In this document: positions 60,880 through 64,000 of the stretch, piece after piece | Layout of the letters: each line of letters begins with the position of its first letter | How positions within the stretch are numbered: position 1 is the first letter of the stretch | Source of the DNA: Macrobrachium rosenbergii | Lineage: Eukaryota > Arthropoda > Malacostraca > Decapoda > Palaemonidae | Assembly: GCF_040412425.1 (NCBI RefSeq) | Contig: NC_089753.1 | Location: 34,868,413-34,932,412 of the forward strand | Direction of reading: 5' to 3' | Length of the DNA: 64,000 nt | Made by a program: the position numbers and the translations under genes | Notes under the pieces: model-generated | The model's input: only the letters and a program-made list of their open reading frames with translations | Databases searched by the model: none | Told to the model about the DNA's origin: nothing

Positions 60880-62050
60880 CAATTTAGGTTTGTGCCAGGA
60901 GAGTCGACCAAAGGCAACATTCATAAAAGCCTTACCAGGAAAGTTAACCAGAGCCAGTATCTACAGAACCCCAATTCCATGAAAAGAACCTTACAAAAAA
61001 AGTAAAACCTAAATTTTATATATATGTAGACCATGAGAAGCATTCACCAGTGTAGCAAGACAGACTATTAGATTGGCAATACATAAGGAAACATGCACTG
61101 AAAAACTAAGTGAGCAATTGATAGTACTACATGCCAAGACAGACCGCCAAGAAATACGGCTGCAAAATCTGGAGAATTTTGAGATTAACTGTGATTATCC
61201 TGGATCTGCACTAAGCCCATCACAAATAAACATATTTAAAGTAAGTTACTAACAAATAGCAAAAGGCCCCTGGGAGCTTCTTTATGTAGATGACCAGGAG
61301 TTAACATTAGACTCAAGGAATAAAGTTTTACGTTTATGTCTGAAAGATAAAAATGTGAAATGGAGGACAGAACTGAAAATGAATGCAAGCAAACCCAAAT
61401 TTGTAATAACAAGAACTGAACGAAATAGCAAATTCTAAAAGGAATAGATTTCTAATACCTGTTATACATAACAGCTACCATTGCAGACACAGGTAAAAAA
61501 GAATTGTCCTGGTGGAGGGCCACACCTTGGAAAACGCACATCATTTTTGTTATCTTGGTGTTTTACTGTGCAGTGGGGTGAAACTGATGGGCCAATCTAA
61601 GAGAAAGTGTAGAGTGATAAATAGAATATTGGTTCATTTGAGAAACTACCTGTGAATTGTTTATAAGAAAGTATAAGTAAAATTATACAAAAGTCTAGTT
61701 CAATATGGACATAATCACGGTATAAAAATGAAACACTATCTAGAAAATTTTGTCGATATAACAATAAAGCTTTAAGAAGAAAATTAAGTGTCTTACGGCA
61801 GGATAGAGTGAGAAATGGTACCATAAGGGAAATGACAGAAGTTCCAGATGTAGATGAAATAATGATGAAAGGGAAATGGAGATGGCTTGGACATGTCCTT
61901 CACACAACCCCTGGGAGAAATGCTATGTGATACTGTTACCTGGGCTCTTGTGGCCACCATAAGAGTTGGAAGACCTAGAATTACTTGCATAAAAATTATA
62001 AAGGAGGATGAGGATGAAAGGAGATTTTTGGGAGATGAAAGGAGATCTGT
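60880..62050 (+). pseudogene. LINE (non-LTR) reverse transcriptase, decayed
   Basis: Plus-strand motifs occur in the right order for a non-LTR reverse transcriptase but in different frames. QFRFVPGES at 60880 (family form QFGFMPGRST) comes first. SALSPSQ follows near 61.21 kb (QGSALSP). PWELLYVDD at 61268-61294 is the catalytic Y-x-DD box. HHFCYLG at 61539-61559 follows, then KWRWLGHVL at 61874-61900 with PGR after it. Frameshifts and stops show a dead copy. No endonuclease domain was found upstream, so it is probably 5'-truncated. Confidence 0.78.
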
Positions 62051-64000
62051 GAAAGACAAAGCTTAGGAATGACACAAGTGGTGGAATATCACAGGGACCT
62101 GCATTACTTTCAACAGTAAGCGAGGGCACAAAGAAGTTAAGAGAGTCATATCTGGCAAGATAAAAACACCAAGTTTCACGGCTGGGCTGCATTTGGAAGG
62201 TCTTAGCCGAGACGAGGAACTAGCAGAGAGAAATGGTTTGGTTATGAGACGAAAAGTATGAGTTCTAAACATTGCGTCATAGCTGGGGCGTTGGGAGACA
62301 TCAAGAGAGGTTTTGATTGTACTTCTAGGTCGGCAACCACACAGTCTTACTGGAAATAAAATTAATTTATAAAGAATGTAATCATCTGCATTTAAATGGA
62401 TACGACTATAGGGGATTTGGCGTTGGATGTTCAAGAGGAAAAAAAACAAGGTGGCATAAAAAAAACCCATATAAGCAGAAGGCAAGAAGGAAGCTACAGT
62501 AGGCTACTATGCATGACTGCAGAAATATAGTGGTCAGTCAATTAACGTGTAATGATCTGACAGGAGAGAAGTGAAGTTATTAACATTCTCTGGCCAAAAT
62601 GGCTATATAAATTATCTCCGTATGTACGTAGTTGGCTTAAAAGGACCGTTGTGCAAACGGTCGAAAGCTCCCCCCACCTTTTTTTTTAACCCTTTTTTTA
62701 TTTTGAAAAATACAATCGCTCAGTTACACTAATGTGGCTTTTTACTTATTTCCGGTCACACTGTAATGATGCACCATAAATGACCGTATGTTCTGCCTGT
62801 AATGTCGACATATCTTTGAAAAAGTACGAAGTGAAAAAAGGTATCAGAAATGAACGCTAAAAGAGAGGAAGAGATCCAAAGGTAGGCTACAATGATGTTT
62901 CGTATTAAGATAACAAAATTCATGATAACAGCAAATAAAATTTCAAAATTTACTTGGCCTATCTTTAATGTCTAGTAAAATGTAAAAACGCGCGTTCCTA
63001 ATTTGTTTAAAGCCACTTGCAATCAATCAAGGCTTTTGAAGATATCTTACATTAATATAAGATTTTAAGAACATCTCTCGTGATTGATGTGTCAATACGG
63101 GGTCCCTGAAATTCTTGGAATCTTCGGTCACTAGTATATTCGCACTTGATGGCGCTATTTCGGTACAGTTTAAAAAAACAACTTTTTAATTGTAATCATT
63201 CCACCGAATTCAAGGATTAAAGGCACGTCCCATTTATTCATATAGGCGAATAAATTTTTAAAACTAGACTGACAACTATTTTGTTTTCATAAATTCGAAA
63301 AACGTATTCGCAAATTCCTTAACATTTATTTCCATTTCTGTAAGCTCCGAGGCCCCTCAATATTTAGGCTCGTCTACCCTTTATTCCGGGTGATGGCCGT
63401 TTTCTCTTACTGGCAGTGGAAGGAAGATGTAGGAGGATCTACGCTAATTCCCAGGTAACGCCAAGAAATTATAGTGTACACACTAACTACAATAAAACCC
63501 AACAAAAACGATAGAAAATCTCAGTGATGGCCTAAACGTTACAACAGACAAATAACAAGCATGCACATAGTATGCATCCTTCAATTATTGGTTTACTTAC
63601 GTTAAGATATAAATCCTGTTTTACTGACCTACGGCAATTTCCACCCACAGTATTATAATAAAACTTCCTTTATATTTTCAGACGTCAATTCATAAACGAG
63701 AAACTAGAAGCTTCAGTTGCACCAGCTGATAGCCTTTATCATAAATTATGACACTACTGTGACGTAGCTTTTAGTTTGTCTGGAGAAAACTGCAATGGAG
63801 AACCTTAAATTTGGAATTTAAATGAACCCCTGCATTAGCTTTCTCCATCTTTAAAGTCATACGAATTTCATTTTCATAAAGAAAAATGAGGGTTGAGTTT
63901 TGTTAATACTACAGTTAAAACAATATTACTCTCTAAGCAGAAAACAGGAAAATTACTGCTCGTTTGCCTCATTTTCGTACAGAGGAATCGCATTTACGAT
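62051..64000. other. Gene-free stretch to the window end
   Basis: A short hairpin GACCGTTGTGCAAACGGTC at 62644-62662 is followed by a T run at 62682-62689. On the minus strand, 63.35-63.48 kb is richer in GC and ends at a possible donor, but no reading frame supports an exon. Confidence 0.4.

Noticed and set aside
60391..60924. 177-codon minus frame
   Set aside because: It lies antisense to the start of the decayed LINE and its composition shows no known domain.

Overview
The window looks like nuclear DNA of an arthropod, most likely a decapod crustacean. The sequence shows small coding exons with GT-AG introns of 0.1 to 5.5 kb, AT-rich intergenic DNA, very dense microsatellites (TC, TA, CA, TAA) and many kinds of degenerate transposable elements, including SINE-like repeats and DIRS-like gag fragments of the type known from decapods. 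No species can be named from the sequence alone. Most long open frames come from microsatellites or repeats and are not genes.

Layout. (1) 1-2.85 kb: the last three exons of a divergent heterotrimeric G-protein alpha subunit on the plus strand; its 5' part lies outside the window. SINE-like and other repeats sit in its introns, one of them directly before a splice acceptor. (2) 2.85-9.3 kb: gene-poor, with a near-perfect 390-bp foldback, a TIR-bearing MITE-like element and large AT, CA and TC arrays. (3) 9.3-12.05 kb: an apparently complete Mutator-like DNA transposon. Its intact two-exon transposase combines PHD finger, FLYWCH finger and MULE DDE domain, and inverted arrays of a 15-bp motif bound it. 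(4) 12-21.3 kb: repeats, including a hairpin-bearing dispersed element, a SINE-like copy, a 63-bp minisatellite, a LINE 3' fragment and a hAT-type MITE with a perfect 8-bp target duplication.

(5) 21.3-34.9 kb: a complete Mpv17/PXMP2-family membrane-protein gene on the plus strand. Two alternative 98-bp exons of the same phase encode the same protein segment. A pogo/Tigger-like MITE, a SINE-like copy and two copies of another repeat lie in its introns. (6) 35-45.6 kb: no gene seen, but a second pogo/Tigger-like MITE in opposite orientation, a LINE RNase H fragment and a 160-bp AT array. (7) 45.7-54.7 kb: a proposed three-exon gene for an unrecognised protein of about 80 residues with one membrane segment. 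(8) 54.7-64 kb: two inverted DIRS-like gag fragments, a decayed LINE reverse transcriptase, and no recognisable gene to the end.

The host genes have no evident functional link: a signalling G-alpha, an organelle-membrane Mpv17-like protein and a small membrane protein. The most notable items are the paired exons of the Mpv17-like gene, the intact PHD-FLYWCH-MULE transposon with its two separately homogenised end arrays, the atypical G-alpha, and the short membrane-protein gene that ORF size alone would miss. All splice models are read by eye from GT/AG sites, phases and protein family patterns.
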